This document shows, in pieces, positions 1-9,990 of a stretch of DNA of 64,000 nucleotides. The DNA comes from JAJDXO01 sp965207535. Its GTDB lineage: Bacteria > Pseudomonadota > Alphaproteobacteria > Rhodospirillales > UBA2165. The stretch is taken from the NCBI GenBank assembly GCA_965207535.1, contig CBDBMR010000005.1:62001-126000 (forward strand). The letters are read 5' to 3'. Numbering within the stretch: the stretch's first letter is position 1; the number at the start of each line of letters is the position of its first letter. Both the position numbers and the translations under genes were made by a program. Under the pieces are notes generated by a model. The model worked only from the letters and a program-made list of their open reading frames with translations. It did not search any database and had not been told where the DNA came from.

Positions 1-898
1 AATCGACTGCTTCGTTGCTGGAGCGAAACGTGAAATCCTCCGGCAGCGTCTCGCAGTCGACCGCCGCGGCAAACGTCCGCACACTCAGATCGTGCGCCGG
101 GGTGTACCCCGAGCTGGACAAGCTGATTTGCGGCAGCCGAAAGATCGCCAGCGGTATGCCGGCCTGCTGCGCGAACAGGAGAATTTGCTCGGATGTCAGC
201 TTACTCCACGGGTAGCCGAGCAAGCCGACGGGAAACGTCTCCTTCATGCTCGCGAGGTCCGGCTGCATCTGGTGGTCGATAGGGCGGTCCTTGAACTCAT
301 GCGCAAACGCGCAGAAATACTCGGGGAACACGCCCATCGTGGAGGCGTAGAACAGGTGCTTGAAGCGGGTTCGCAGGCACAGTTCGAGTACGTTGCGTAG
401 GCTGAACGTATTGTTCTTGCGTATGTCGAGATAAGAGGACGTGAGATTGATGTCGGCGGCGAGATGGTAGACCGCGTCGACCTCCCGGCACAACGAGTCG
501 AATTGCTCGACGGAAAGGCCGAATCGAGGCTGGCAGATGTCGCCGACCACGACGTTGATGCGCGCCTCGAAGGATTCATCCCAGATTTCGGCCTGCTGCA
601 TGGCGTCACGGATGCGCTTGCGCCCGTGTTCGACGTTATCGGCCCGGACGATGCAATGAACCACGAATTTCGTATCCTGCTGCAGGAGATCGCACAGGAA
701 GAAACGACCGATGAAGCCGGTCGCCCCGGTCACGAGCACCTCTCGAAACTCCGTTGGAGACACCGCGTCTTCGGGTGTTCCGTCATCCAGCGCCGAACGA
801 ACGAACCGGCGCAGGGATTCGACGTCCTGCTGGCAGTGCGGCGGAAGCGTGCCAGTGAGTTGCGGAACCTCCACGGGCGTGTCCGTCACCTTTAACAT
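1..898 (-). CDS. Stand-alone thioester reductase (SDR-type NAD(P)H-dependent), C-terminus outside window
   Basis: A reading frame starts at the ATG at 898 and runs off the left edge, giving 299 visible residues. It shows an extended-SDR Rossmann start (TGATGFIG at residues 57-64), a YAST segment near 184-187 and a GYPWSK motif with catalytic Tyr229 and Lys233. This is the pattern of thioester reductase domains that release acyl or polyketide chains from a carrier protein as aldehydes or alcohols. It is the third gene after the PKS and the radical SAM gene on the same strand, 47 nt downstream of the latter. Since the PKS has no thioesterase, this protein probably releases the chain reductively (inference). 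An ordinary extended SDR acting on another substrate is the main alternative. Confidence 0.82.
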   Translation of the reverse strand, partial: MLKVTDTPVEVPQLTGTLPPHCQQDVESLRRFVRSALDDGTPEDAVSPTEFREVLVTGATGFIGRFFLCDLLQQDTKFVVHCIVRADNVEHGRKRIRDAMQQAEIWDESFEARINVVVGDICQPRFGLSVEQFDSLCREVDAVYHLAADINLTSSYLDIRKNNTFSLRNVLELCLRTRFKHLFYASTMGVFPEYFCAFAHEFKDRPIDHQMQPDLASMKETFPVGLLGYPWSKLTSEQILLFAQQAGIPLAIFRLPQISLSSSGYTPAHDLSVRTFAAAVDCETLPEDFTFRSSNEAVD

Positions 899-945
899 GT
901 CGTGTCTCTCGTCATGGATTGATACCCTGCGGCTCCCGGCTCCGC

Positions 946-2679
946 TCAGGTGGCATGCGCTGGTTCGGCCGGGCCATTCATGGCGCTGCGAAACGATGCC
1001 AAAGCATGTTCGACCCCGTCGCCGTCGTAGCGGAATTCTCCGGGAATCGACTCGTAGCGCTCCCGGGCCCGCCTGAGCGCCTCCTCCCTGCGGGACCGGA
1101 CCTCATCGGCTTGCCGTCTGCCACGCGCAGCCGTCACGCCGAACCTATCCAGTTCCGCGGTGAGGAACTGCATGAACGACCGGATCGTGTTCTGTTGACG
1201 GGTGATCTTCTCGAAGTGGTAGCCCATGGCGGCCAGGCGCACGGCCATGGGCAGCATCCGCGGGTGGTCTTCGGAGACCTTCGCGATGTATTTCGTGAAG
1301 GCGGGGATCTGCTGGGCCGAAAGCCGGCCGCGCACGCCCATAAGATCCGCAAAAACCGCGTTCCGGCTCTTCGGCTTGTAGAGGTGCGGGACGAACTTCA
1401 GGTTTTCGAGCAGGGTCAGGCAGCGATCCAGGTAGTTCTCGAGGGCGGGATCGTAGAGGGTGGCGGTCACCCGCATGTATCCCTCGATCAGGGTCCCCCG
1501 GTCCATTTCCGTCTTGAAATTGAGTATCGTGGCGTTGGTTCCGAGCGGAACATCAATGAGCCGGTTCTCACGCCTGAAGCGCTCGTACATGTCCGTTCCC
1601 CGCAGTGCGGTCAGCAGGTAGATGGGCGCTACGGGAATGCCGGCCTCCCGGATGAACTCGATCTGGGCGTCGAACACACCTTCGTCATCGCCGTCAAGGC
1701 CCAGGATGAATCCGCCCTGCACCTGCATCCCCTTTCCCTGGATGGTGCGAACCGCAGTGAAAAGGTAGTTGTCGTCGCGCTTGTTGACGTTCTGCGACTT
1801 CTTGGTCTTGAGCAGCGCCTTCGGGTTGGGTGTCTCGATCCCCAGGAACACGGTGTCGAAACCGGCCTCGATCATGATGTCCATCAATTCGTCCATGCGG
1901 GCGAGATTGACGCTCGCCTCGGTGGACAGGGTGAACGGATGGCCCCTCTCCCTCTGCCAGGCGGCGATCTCCGGCAGCAGTTTCATCGCCTCGCGCTTGT
2001 TGCCGATGAAATTGTCGTCAACCAGGAAAACCGGGCCCCGCCACCCGAGATCGTAAAGTGTATCGAACTCCCTGATGACCTGATCCGGGGACTTCGTCCG
2101 CGGAACCTGGCCATAGAGCTTGATGATGTCGCAAAACTCGCAGTCGAACGGGCAGCCCCGGGAGAATTGCACCCCCATGGAGTAGTAGCTGTCCATGTCG
2201 ATGAGGTCGAAGCGCGGCACCGGCGTTCGGGTTACGTCCGGTTTCCTCGGCTCCCTGTACATGGCTTTCGCCGCGCCGTCCGCCAGGTCGCGCAGGAACT
2301 CGGGAAAGATCTCCTCGGCCTCGTCCAGCACGAAATGCGACACGCCGTCGATCTCGTCGTGAAACGTGGTGGGATGCGGACCGCCCGCCACCACCGGAAC
2401 TCCGGCCCGGTTGCACCGTTCGATGACGTTCTCGAGAGAGACCCGTTGAACGATCATCGTGGACGTGAACACCATGTCGGCCCATTCCAGGTCCGAGTCC
2501 TCCAGCGGAGCCACGTTCATGTCCACGACCCTGAGGTCGTACTCCGGCGGAAACATCGCGGCGATGGTGAGCAGCCCCAGGGGCGGGAAGGCCGATTTCA
2601 CTCCCACGATATCCAGCGCGAAGTCGTTACCCCAATAGGTTGGGGGCTGCCGCGGATAGACAAGAAGGGCGTTCGTCAT
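946..2679 (-). CDS. B12-binding domain radical SAM protein (DUF4070-like C-terminus)
   Basis: 577 residues. An N-terminal cobalamin-binding-like Rossmann region (about 1-140) carries GGPHPT at 99-104. The radical SAM core has the CxxxCxxC iron-sulfur motif at Cys176, Cys180 and Cys183. A C-terminal extension of about 200 residues resembles the DUF4070 type seen in B12-radical SAM enzymes such as hopanoid methylases (family knowledge from memory). The DxHxxG histidine motif that ligates cobalt in many B12 enzymes is not visible; the corresponding stretch reads VVDMNVAPL. The start ATG overlaps the PKS stop by four bases (ATGA), so the two are probably translationally coupled. Likely role: radical C-methylation or another C-C bond modification of the polyketide product (inference). 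Confidence 0.85.
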   Translation of the reverse strand: MTNALLVYPRQPPTYWGNDFALDIVGVKSAFPPLGLLTIAAMFPPEYDLRVVDMNVAPLEDSDLEWADMVFTSTMIVQRVSLENVIERCNRAGVPVVAGGPHPTTFHDEIDGVSHFVLDEAEEIFPEFLRDLADGAAKAMYREPRKPDVTRTPVPRFDLIDMDSYYSMGVQFSRGCPFDCEFCDIIKLYGQVPRTKSPDQVIREFDTLYDLGWRGPVFLVDDNFIGNKREAMKLLPEIAAWQRERGHPFTLSTEASVNLARMDELMDIMIEAGFDTVFLGIETPNPKALLKTKKSQNVNKRDDNYLFTAVRTIQGKGMQVQGGFILGLDGDDEGVFDAQIEFIREAGIPVAPIYLLTALRGTDMYERFRRENRLIDVPLGTNATILNFKTEMDRGTLIEGYMRVTATLYDPALENYLDRCLTLLENLKFVPHLYKPKSRNAVFADLMGVRGRLSAQQIPAFTKYIAKVSEDHPRMLPMAVRLAAMGYHFEKITRQQNTIRSFMQFLTAELDRFGVTAARGRRQADEVRSRREEALRRARERYESIPGEFRYDGDGVEHALASFRSAMNGPAEPAHAT

Positions 2680-5600
2680 GGCGAAGATACCGTAGCCGGA
2701 GAGTTGCCGCCTTGGCGAGGGAAATGATCTTCGATCGCGCTCGCGAAGGCCGAAGGCGTGCGTCGTGTTTCACGTGAAACAGCCAAGGCGGCCTCCGCTT
2801 TACCATCCGCTTCCGTCTCGGCCTGATCGTCCCCGTCCTCCTCTTTGCCATGAATGACGCCGCGGGCGATCGACATGCATGAGGCCGTGGTCATCAGTTC
2901 GAGCGCGCTCATCTGGTAATTGAACTGTGTCTGGATGAAGGCCCCGAGCTCGGCGACGGAAATCGAGGTGAGCCCGAAGCTGGACAGTGGCTCCTCCACG
3001 CCGCCCTCGTCGTGCCCGCAGAGTTCGGCGACCTTGGCGGCAATCTGTGCGACCACGCTTTCGATGGTCCACTCGCCGCCCGCGCCGGCTTCGAAGCCGT
3101 CCTGGTTGTTCAGCATGCGGCCAACGCGCATGTAATCCGGAATCTCGACCGTCCATGCCGGCCGCCGGAACATGGCGGTGACCAGATGATCCCTGTCGGC
3201 CATAGAGCGCATCGCGAAGTCGAGATTGGCGATGGCGCAGTCGCTGCTTACCGGCGGCATGCCGGTGGCCCGCATCATGCGCAGCACAGGGAGGCTGCGT
3301 GACGCCATGCCGGCGTCGGCCACGGCGGCCAGGTTGAAGGCGAGGCATGGAAGACCCTGCCGATGCCGGACCACGGACAGGCCGTCCAGAAACGCGTTGG
3401 CCGCGCTGTAGTTGACCTGACCGGGATTTCCGAACGTGGCGGCCGTGGACGAGAACAGGACAAAGTGATCCAGCGCCAAGCCGGCGGTGGCCCGATGGAG
3501 ATGCAGTGCGCCGTCGGCCTTCGGCGCGAAGACACCGGACACGGCCTCGGGCGAGATGTCGTCGAAGAACCGGTCGTCCAGAATGCCGGCAAGGTGGAAG
3601 ACGCCTTTCAGCGGTCTTTCCAGCTGGGCGATGCAGCGCCGGACATCCTCCTCCACGGACACGTCGCCCTGGACGATGTCGAATTCGATCTCGAGATCCG
3701 TGTACACGAGAGCGCTCGACTCCCGAATCCAGTCCACGGTCCTGCGGCGGGTGGGGTCGCGATCCAGAAGCGTGACATGGCGCGCGCCCGCAAACGCGAG
3801 ATAGGGCAGCAGCCGCAGCCCGAATCCGCCCAGGCCGCCGGTCACGAGGTAGGTGGCATCCGGGTCGAGCAGCGGCCTCGCATCGGCGACCGTGAACTCG
3901 GAATCGCTCCTGCCGGACGGCGCCTTCAGGACCAGTTTCCCCTGATGCTGGCCGGTGGTCATCAGCCGGAGCGCCTTGGCATAGTCCCGGTACGGGAATT
4001 CGTTGACCGGTATGGCGGGCAGTTCGCCCTGACCGATGAGGTCCAGGCAGGCTTGGCAAAGTTCACGCGAAAGCACCGGATCGTCGAGCATCAGCCGATC
4101 GACGTCGATGGCGGCAAACCGAAGGTTCTTCCGCAGCAGCCTGAGACCGAGCGCGTTGTCGGCATAGATGTCCACCTTTCCGATCTCGCAATGCCAGCCG
4201 CCGGGACGCAAGGCCTGGAGGCACAGTTCGATGTGATGGCCGGCAAGGGAGTTCAGCACCACGTCCACCCCTTCGCCCCCGGTTGCCGCCATCAGTTCGT
4301 CATGCCAGTCGAAGCTGTGCGAGTCGAACGCCCCTCGGACGCCCATCTCCTGCAATTGGTTCCGCTTGGCCTCGCTGCCGGCGGTGGCGTAGATCTCCGC
4401 CCCGGCCCGCTTGGCGAGCGCGATGGCCGCCTGCCCGACGCCGCCCAGGGCCGAGTGGATCAGGACCCGCTGGCCGGGGCGCAGCCGGGCCAGATGGATC
4501 AGCGCATAGTACGCGGTGACGTAGACCGACAGGGACGAGGCAGCCTCCTCCATGTTCAGGCACCCGGGCCTTGCGAAGACCAGGTGCTCGTGGACCACGA
4601 CACGGTTCGCGATGCACCCTCCCTGCAGGAAGGCCACTTCGTCACCGGCGCTGCAATGGCGCACGTCAGGTCCGGTGCGGCGCACGACCCCGCTCGCCTC
4701 CATGCCGACCTCGTGGCCGAGCGCGGAGCGTTCATAGGCCAATGCCGGCAGCAGCCCCAGCGTGACCATGACGTCCCGAAAGTTGAGCGCCGCCGCCTTC
4801 ACCTCGATCTCCACGTCATGCGGCCCCAGCGCCGGGAGTTCGTAAGATTTCATCTCCAGGCCGGAAATCTGGCCCGCGTTGTCAAGGGTCAGGCGGTACG
4901 CCGGCCCCGCGTCGGCCGGCACACGCACATGGCGTTCTCGGATGCTGACGAGCCTCGGCACCCAAAGGCACTGTTGACGGATTGCCAGCTCGCGCTCGCG
5001 GAGGTCGCAGCGGGCGAGCCAGGCAAGCGTTTCCAGATCCCCGGCATCGCCCAAGTCAACCAGGCGAAAGTCAATCCCGGCCTCTTCGCCGATCTCGATG
5101 GCCATGCTCCGGACGGCCCCCCATAATGCGCTCCCCCGCGGATCCTCCACGTCATGGACGGCGCGGCGGGTTACCACGGTCAAGCGGCACCGGCTGTCGG
5201 CATGTTCGATCCGGTAAGAAACCAGGGCCTGGACAAAGGCAATGAAGCGCGTTGTCACCACCTCCCCCGTCGGGTCCTCCGGGTCCGTGCCGCAGAAGAA
5301 GTCGATAGCCTGCAGATCGGCCGCGTGCGGCCATTCATCGAGGGAGTGGTACCCGCCGGAGATCAGGACCTCCCCGGGAACGGAATGCACCCATTCGGGG
5401 GAATCGAGACGAGCCGCCCACTCCCATGCAACGCTGTCTGCTTCCCCCAGCACCCATCGGGGGCCGGTGAGTTCCGGCGCTCCGGCGGCATCCGCGAAGG
5501 AATTGGGCGCCTGCAGCAGTGTCGTTCGCCGGCCGGCGCGAACCGTGGTCCATCCGGCCGCCGGTGAGATGGTGTCGCCTTCCAAATGATGCACTAGCGC

Positions 5601-8600
5601 CAGACCGCCCGCCACCGTCAGCCGGTGCGCCAACGCCCAATCTTCCGGGCCGTAGGCCGCCGCTTCGCGGTGCAGCAAAAGAAGTTCGGCGGCGCCCGCC
5701 CGCAGCAGGCCCTTGTCCAGTGACGGCGGATCGGCAAGATCGAGCCACTCGAAACGCAGCGCCGCGTCGTGTGCGTGGAATTCATCGTAGTGTTCCCTCG
5801 CCCGCTCCCGGGTGTCGCTGACGAGCCAGTACTCGGTCTGGGCGTCCCCGCGGCCGAGTTCGTCCAGGCATTCATTGAGTGCGGTCTCGTCCGATTCCCG
5901 GTCGCCGGCAATTTCAAGCGCGCGGCAGGAACGGGGCATGCCCGATGAAGGACGCTGCATCGCGGCGATCAATTCCGCCGGCTTGATCTCGCCTGGCGGC
6001 AGCAATTCGGCCAGTGCCGGGCCATCGGGGATGAACTTCGGCTGCCAGGAAATCACGTGCTTGCTGTCCAGAACGTCGTTCCAGCGCGGGTTGGAGGTGA
6101 AGTACGTGTACTTGCCGATGTAGGCGACCAGTTCCCCGGTGTCGCCGTCGTAGAAGCTTATGCTGCCGCCGGAGCGTTCGCCGAGGTGCACCGAGTACTG
6201 CCCCCGTTCGTTCACGTCGAGCCAGTCTTCGGCGGGCTTCGTCACGTGACAGGTGATGCGCGGTCCGCTCGGCGGCTTGAGGAAGGTCACGTTCTCGGCA
6301 CGGCGTGGCACGGCGAAGAGGTCGGCCCACTTGAGGAGATTGAACAGGAAAATCTGCAATCCTCCGTCGAACAGCGGGGGACACGAGACGTAGCCCTCGG
6401 CCTTGCCGGAGTCCCACAAGGCCTGATCCATTTCGATGTCGACGAGATAGGCCCGGGTCGCGGCGTCCACCAGTACGCGCCGGATGGTCTGGAAGTGAGG
6501 TCCATACTGGAACGTCTCGCTGAGAACGGCTTCCAGGCGTTCGTAGAAGTCGGTGTCGTCGGCTATGATGGAGGGAGCGAACCGGTCCTGGTCTATCTCC
6601 TCCAATCGTGTCGGCACCGTCATCGGATGGTCGGCATCCGTCCGCCTGACCTTGCCCCGGCAATGCAGCTCGCTCCTGGCATCGACATCGTAGGGCCGGG
6701 ACGAAATGGAAAAAGTGTACGTGTCCGAAGCATTGGGGACCGGGTGAAGGGCGGTCTGCAACCGCACCGGGACCTTGGGGATGGGGCACGGCTGGAGAAA
6801 CTCGAGCACCTCGATATGGACGGGGACTCCTTCAAGGGCTTCCAGGATCAGCTCGATGTAGCCCGCCGCGGGCATGATGGCCGCATGATGAACGCGGTGG
6901 TCCGCCATCCAGGGAAAGTCGCGCTCCGACAGCCGTGCCTCGAACAGCATGTCACTGGAGGCCACCTTGTGGCCAACCAGCGGACCATGTGAGTATTGCC
7001 CCTGGCGTACGAACATCTCGTCATCGCACATGACATCCATCGTTGCCCGGTCGTCCCTGGGGTGCCCGGGCAACAGGTGTGCGATGGGCGCCGGGCGCGG
7101 ATACTGCGCGGCGAAGTCCAGCGCCACGCCGGCCCGGAACAGGCCCCCCAAGGCCTCCCGGACGCCAAGACAGGCATCCGAATCCCGCATGAGCGTCGGG
7201 AGGCAGGCCGGCATCGGATCGGCGGCCTCGAGGCACTGCGCGATCATGGGTTGCAGGGCGCCGTGCGGCGCAACCTCCAGAACCGCACCCGGCTGCAGAT
7301 CGCGCCGGACGGTTTCCATCGCCGCGGAGAACCGCACGGTCCGGCGGATGTTCGACCACCAGTATTCCGCGTCCAGCCGCTCCTCCCGCGCGCCGGTTAC
7401 CGACGACACGAATGGCACCTCGGCATTGAATTCGCAACCGTCCAGGAACGACAGGTCTTTCAGTGCGTCGTCCCGGAGCGGATCCATGGCGCTCGAGTGA
7501 AAGGCTATGTTTCCAGGCAGCAGCTGATGCTGCAGATTGCGCCCGTCAAGTTCCTCCATGATCGGCTGCAGCGCCGCCTCATGGCCGCAGATCACGGTGC
7601 TGGCCGGCGCATTCTCGCAGGCTATCTCGACACCCGCGGGCGACCCGTTCCCGGACTGGGCGGACGCTTGCAAGGTCTCTAGCAGGTCCTCCACGCCAGG
7701 GCGGTCGAGGCCGACGGCGAGCATGCGGCCGCTGCCGGCAGTGCGCTGCTGGAGCCTGGCGCGATGAAACACCAGGCGGGTGGCATCCGCCAGCGAGAGC
7801 GCCCCGCTCGCGTAGGCCGCCGCGACCTCTCCCGAACTGTGTCCGACCACGCAGTCGGGATGGACGCCCCAGGTCTTGAACCACTCCGCGAGAGCGCACT
7901 GCAGCATGAAGATCACGGGTTGGGCAAGCTGCACCTCGTCCAGTTCCTCCTGCTTGGCATTGAAGCACGCCTCCCGCAGGGAGAAATCCGAGTGCTCGCG
8001 CCAATGCTCCTCGATGGCATCGACAACGCGGCGGAACACGGGATCGGCTTGGTAGAGATCACGCCCGCAACCCGCCCACTGGGTGCCCTGACCGGAGAAC
8101 ACCATGAGCAGCCGGGGTGCCTCCTCATCCACCGTAGCGACCGGCGAGGGGTCCTCCACGAACGTGTCCAGGGCCTCGATCAGGGCCTCCCGGTCGCGCA
8201 CGGCAAAGGCGGTGCGGGTCGCGAAGTGGGTGCGCCGCCGGCCGAGGTTGCCGGCCAAGGTATAGAGATCGACCTCCGGTTCGCAGACTGCCCGACGCAA
8301 CTCCCGTGCGCTCTCGGTCAGCGCGTCGGGCGTGCGTGCGGACAGCGGGACCATGAAACCGGACTCGGGCGCCAGCGGCACCGACCAGATTCGCCGCTCC
8401 TCCGGACGATATTCCCGTACCACGCAGTGCCCGTTCGCGCCTCCGAAGCCGAAGGAATTGATGCCGACCCTGACGGGGCGATCGGGGAAGGGCTCGCACG
8501 CCGTCTGCACCTGCATGGGGCAACTCTCAAAGTCGATCTCCGGATTGGGCGCCAGGAAGTTCCGGGAGATCGGCGCAAACGTGCGCCGCTCCATCATCAC

Positions 8601-9743
8601 AAGCACTTTCAGGAGGGCGCAGTGGAATGCCGCCGCTTCCATGTGCCCCACGTTGCTCTTCACGCTGGCGAGCCTCAGCGGCTCGGCACGTACAAAGCCG
8701 CTGAATGCCTCGGAGATCGCGTTCCCTTCGATGCGGTCGCCGACCACGGTGCCCGTCGCATGGGCTTCGATATAGTCGAAGTCCTTGGGCGATTGGTTCG
8801 CACGTTTGCAGGCTTGGCGCATCAGGTCGGCCTGCGCATGCCGCGTGGGCGCGGTGATGTAGCGTCCCTGCGCCAAGCCGCCGGTTCCGTCGGCGGCGCC
8901 GGCCGCGTTGACCGCGGTCCCTTCCACCACGGCGAATATCGGATCTCCGTCCCGCTCGGCCGCTTCGAGCGGCTTTATCGCGAACGTAAAGGCTCCTTCG
9001 GCACGCATGTACCCGTTCGCGTCGGCATCGAACGAGTGGCATTTGCCATCGGGACTTATGACCCCCAAGGCATTGAAGGAGGCGCTAAGCCTTGAAGTTC
9101 CCAGGTAGTTCACGGATCCCACGACCGCCTGCTCGCAGTCGCCGCACATGAGCGCGTTGATCGCCGAATGCAGCGCGGTGAGGCTTGCGGAACACGCCGT
9201 GCAGTAGGTGATGGACGGCCCCATCAGGTTGAAGTGATAGGAAATGCGGTTGGCCAGCATCGCCAGGCTGATGGTCGTTACGTCGAAGGGGCCAGCCCCA
9301 TGCATCGGGCGCCAACTCGCCACCGCCGGCACCTGGGCGCCTATGAAGATGCCGGTCTGGCTGTTGCGCAAGGCATGCAGATCCCAACCGACATGTTCGA
9401 AGGTTTCCCAGGCGCAGGTCAGCAGCATCCGCACTTGGGGATCCGTCAGCGTCATTTCGTTCTGTGACATTCCGAACAAGCCGCGATCGAAGAGCTTCTC
9501 GCCGTCCTCGCGGATCAGTCCTTCCCAAGGACTGGCGAACCGGCTTGGACCCGAGTAGCCGCCGATCGGCCGGTAGCCCCTGCCGTAGCGGTCGGAGATC
9601 GGCTCCTGGACGATTTCGCGTTCGCTGAGCAAGCGCCAGAAGTCGTCGTCGGTCCGGATGCCCCCCGGCATACGGTAGCTGTAACCCACGATGGCGACAG
9701 GCATCTGAGGCGCTGATTGATCCATGATTTTTTGCGATTTCAT
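2676..9743 (-). CDS. Type I polyketide synthase, KS-AT-DH-(structural KR)-ER-KR-ACP, single fully reducing module
   Basis: 2355 residues. KS about 14-445 with Cys184 (CTACSAS), His328 (EAHATGT) and His367 (KSNVGH). AT about 545-850 with GHSSG Ser636; IAFH at 746-749 resembles the HAFH motif of malonyl-CoA selective ATs. DH about 915-1215 with His949, Asp1126 and YGP at 1080-1082. A KR-like region with no cofactor motif, about 1230-1610, looks like the structural KR half. ER about 1620-1940 with LNFRDV at 1653-1658 and a GGVG nucleotide loop near 1767. KR about 1955-2190 with GGLGGFG, Ser2099, Tyr2112, Asn2116 and an LDD motif. ACP about 2225-2300, Ser2260. There is no methyltransferase, docking or thioesterase domain, so an iterative enzyme with release in trans is likely (inference). 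No clear Shine-Dalgarno precedes ATG 9743; ATG 9725 or 9704 are possible starts. Confidence 0.95.
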   Translation of the reverse strand: MKSQKIMDQSAPQMPVAIVGYSYRMPGGIRTDDDFWRLLSEREIVQEPISDRYGRGYRPIGGYSGPSRFASPWEGLIREDGEKLFDRGLFGMSQNEMTLTDPQVRMLLTCAWETFEHVGWDLHALRNSQTGIFIGAQVPAVASWRPMHGAGPFDVTTISLAMLANRISYHFNLMGPSITYCTACSASLTALHSAINALMCGDCEQAVVGSVNYLGTSRLSASFNALGVISPDGKCHSFDADANGYMRAEGAFTFAIKPLEAAERDGDPIFAVVEGTAVNAAGAADGTGGLAQGRYITAPTRHAQADLMRQACKRANQSPKDFDYIEAHATGTVVGDRIEGNAISEAFSGFVRAEPLRLASVKSNVGHMEAAAFHCALLKVLVMMERRTFAPISRNFLAPNPEIDFESCPMQVQTACEPFPDRPVRVGINSFGFGGANGHCVVREYRPEERRIWSVPLAPESGFMVPLSARTPDALTESARELRRAVCEPEVDLYTLAGNLGRRRTHFATRTAFAVRDREALIEALDTFVEDPSPVATVDEEAPRLLMVFSGQGTQWAGCGRDLYQADPVFRRVVDAIEEHWREHSDFSLREACFNAKQEELDEVQLAQPVIFMLQCALAEWFKTWGVHPDCVVGHSSGEVAAAYASGALSLADATRLVFHRARLQQRTAGSGRMLAVGLDRPGVEDLLETLQASAQSGNGSPAGVEIACENAPASTVICGHEAALQPIMEELDGRNLQHQLLPGNIAFHSSAMDPLRDDALKDLSFLDGCEFNAEVPFVSSVTGAREERLDAEYWWSNIRRTVRFSAAMETVRRDLQPGAVLEVAPHGALQPMIAQCLEAADPMPACLPTLMRDSDACLGVREALGGLFRAGVALDFAAQYPRPAPIAHLLPGHPRDDRATMDVMCDDEMFVRQGQYSHGPLVGHKVASSDMLFEARLSERDFPWMADHRVHHAAIMPAAGYIELILEALEGVPVHIEVLEFLQPCPIPKVPVRLQTALHPVPNASDTYTFSISSRPYDVDARSELHCRGKVRRTDADHPMTVPTRLEEIDQDRFAPSIIADDTDFYERLEAVLSETFQYGPHFQTIRRVLVDAATRAYLVDIEMDQALWDSGKAEGYVSCPPLFDGGLQIFLFNLLKWADLFAVPRRAENVTFLKPPSGPRITCHVTKPAEDWLDVNERGQYSVHLGERSGGSISFYDGDTGELVAYIGKYTYFTSNPRWNDVLDSKHVISWQPKFIPDGPALAELLPPGEIKPAELIAAMQRPSSGMPRSCRALEIAGDRESDETALNECLDELGRGDAQTEYWLVSDTRERAREHYDEFHAHDAALRFEWLDLADPPSLDKGLLRAGAAELLLLHREAAAYGPEDWALAHRLTVAGGLALVHHLEGDTISPAAGWTTVRAGRRTTLLQAPNSFADAAGAPELTGPRWVLGEADSVAWEWAARLDSPEWVHSVPGEVLISGGYHSLDEWPHAADLQAIDFFCGTDPEDPTGEVVTTRFIAFVQALVSYRIEHADSRCRLTVVTRRAVHDVEDPRGSALWGAVRSMAIEIGEEAGIDFRLVDLGDAGDLETLAWLARCDLRERELAIRQQCLWVPRLVSIRERHVRVPADAGPAYRLTLDNAGQISGLEMKSYELPALGPHDVEIEVKAAALNFRDVMVTLGLLPALAYERSALGHEVGMEASGVVRRTGPDVRHCSAGDEVAFLQGGCIANRVVVHEHLVFARPGCLNMEEAASSLSVYVTAYYALIHLARLRPGQRVLIHSALGGVGQAAIALAKRAGAEIYATAGSEAKRNQLQEMGVRGAFDSHSFDWHDELMAATGGEGVDVVLNSLAGHHIELCLQALRPGGWHCEIGKVDIYADNALGLRLLRKNLRFAAIDVDRLMLDDPVLSRELCQACLDLIGQGELPAIPVNEFPYRDYAKALRLMTTGQHQGKLVLKAPSGRSDSEFTVADARPLLDPDATYLVTGGLGGFGLRLLPYLAFAGARHVTLLDRDPTRRRTVDWIRESSALVYTDLEIEFDIVQGDVSVEEDVRRCIAQLERPLKGVFHLAGILDDRFFDDISPEAVSGVFAPKADGALHLHRATAGLALDHFVLFSSTAATFGNPGQVNYSAANAFLDGLSVVRHRQGLPCLAFNLAAVADAGMASRSLPVLRMMRATGMPPVSSDCAIANLDFAMRSMADRDHLVTAMFRRPAWTVEIPDYMRVGRMLNNQDGFEAGAGGEWTIESVVAQIAAKVAELCGHDEGGVEEPLSSFGLTSISVAELGAFIQTQFNYQMSALELMTTASCMSIARGVIHGKEEDGDDQAETEADGKAEAALAVSRETRRTPSAFASAIEDHFPRQGGNSPATVSSP

Positions 9744-9761
9744 GCGGTGGAACGAGTCTAC

Positions 9762-9803
9762 AATATCATTCGGAAGACCTTAAATATCATACAGAAGACC
9801 TTA
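9762..9803. repeat. Two abutting 21-bp direct repeats upstream of the PKS operon
   Basis: Copies at 9762-9782 and 9783-9803 follow each other without a gap and agree at 19 of 21 positions (AATATCAT, a variable t/a, c, a variable g/a, then GAAGACCTTA). The pair lies 19-60 bp upstream of the PKS start codon. A 21-bp period equals two helical turns, so two protein monomers would bind the same DNA face. LytTR-type regulators are one known class using such spacing. Regulatory function is inferred. Confidence 0.6.
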
Positions 9804-9990
9804 GGCAATGGCCGCGCCTCGGGCGGGCGCAACCCAGCATTGCAGCTGCTGGGCCGCTTTCGGTTTGACTTCATGTCCAGCGTCATCGCCTGCGGGACAG
9901 GCTGAGGGGATTTCGCAAGGGAGGATTTCCGGCTCAACGCAGAGGCGGCTCTCTCCTGACCCCAAGCGGGAACTCAAGAATGGCGAGGCG

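Noticed and set aside
919..2727. 602-codon open frame on the plus strand opposite the radical SAM gene
   Set aside because: It lies entirely antisense to a gene with clear motifs; its protein has no recognisable domain and is the mirror expected in GC-rich DNA.
3363..5126. 587-codon plus-strand frame inside the PKS gene
   Set aside because: Antisense to the ER and KR domains, whose motifs are intact; composition is typical of a shadow frame.
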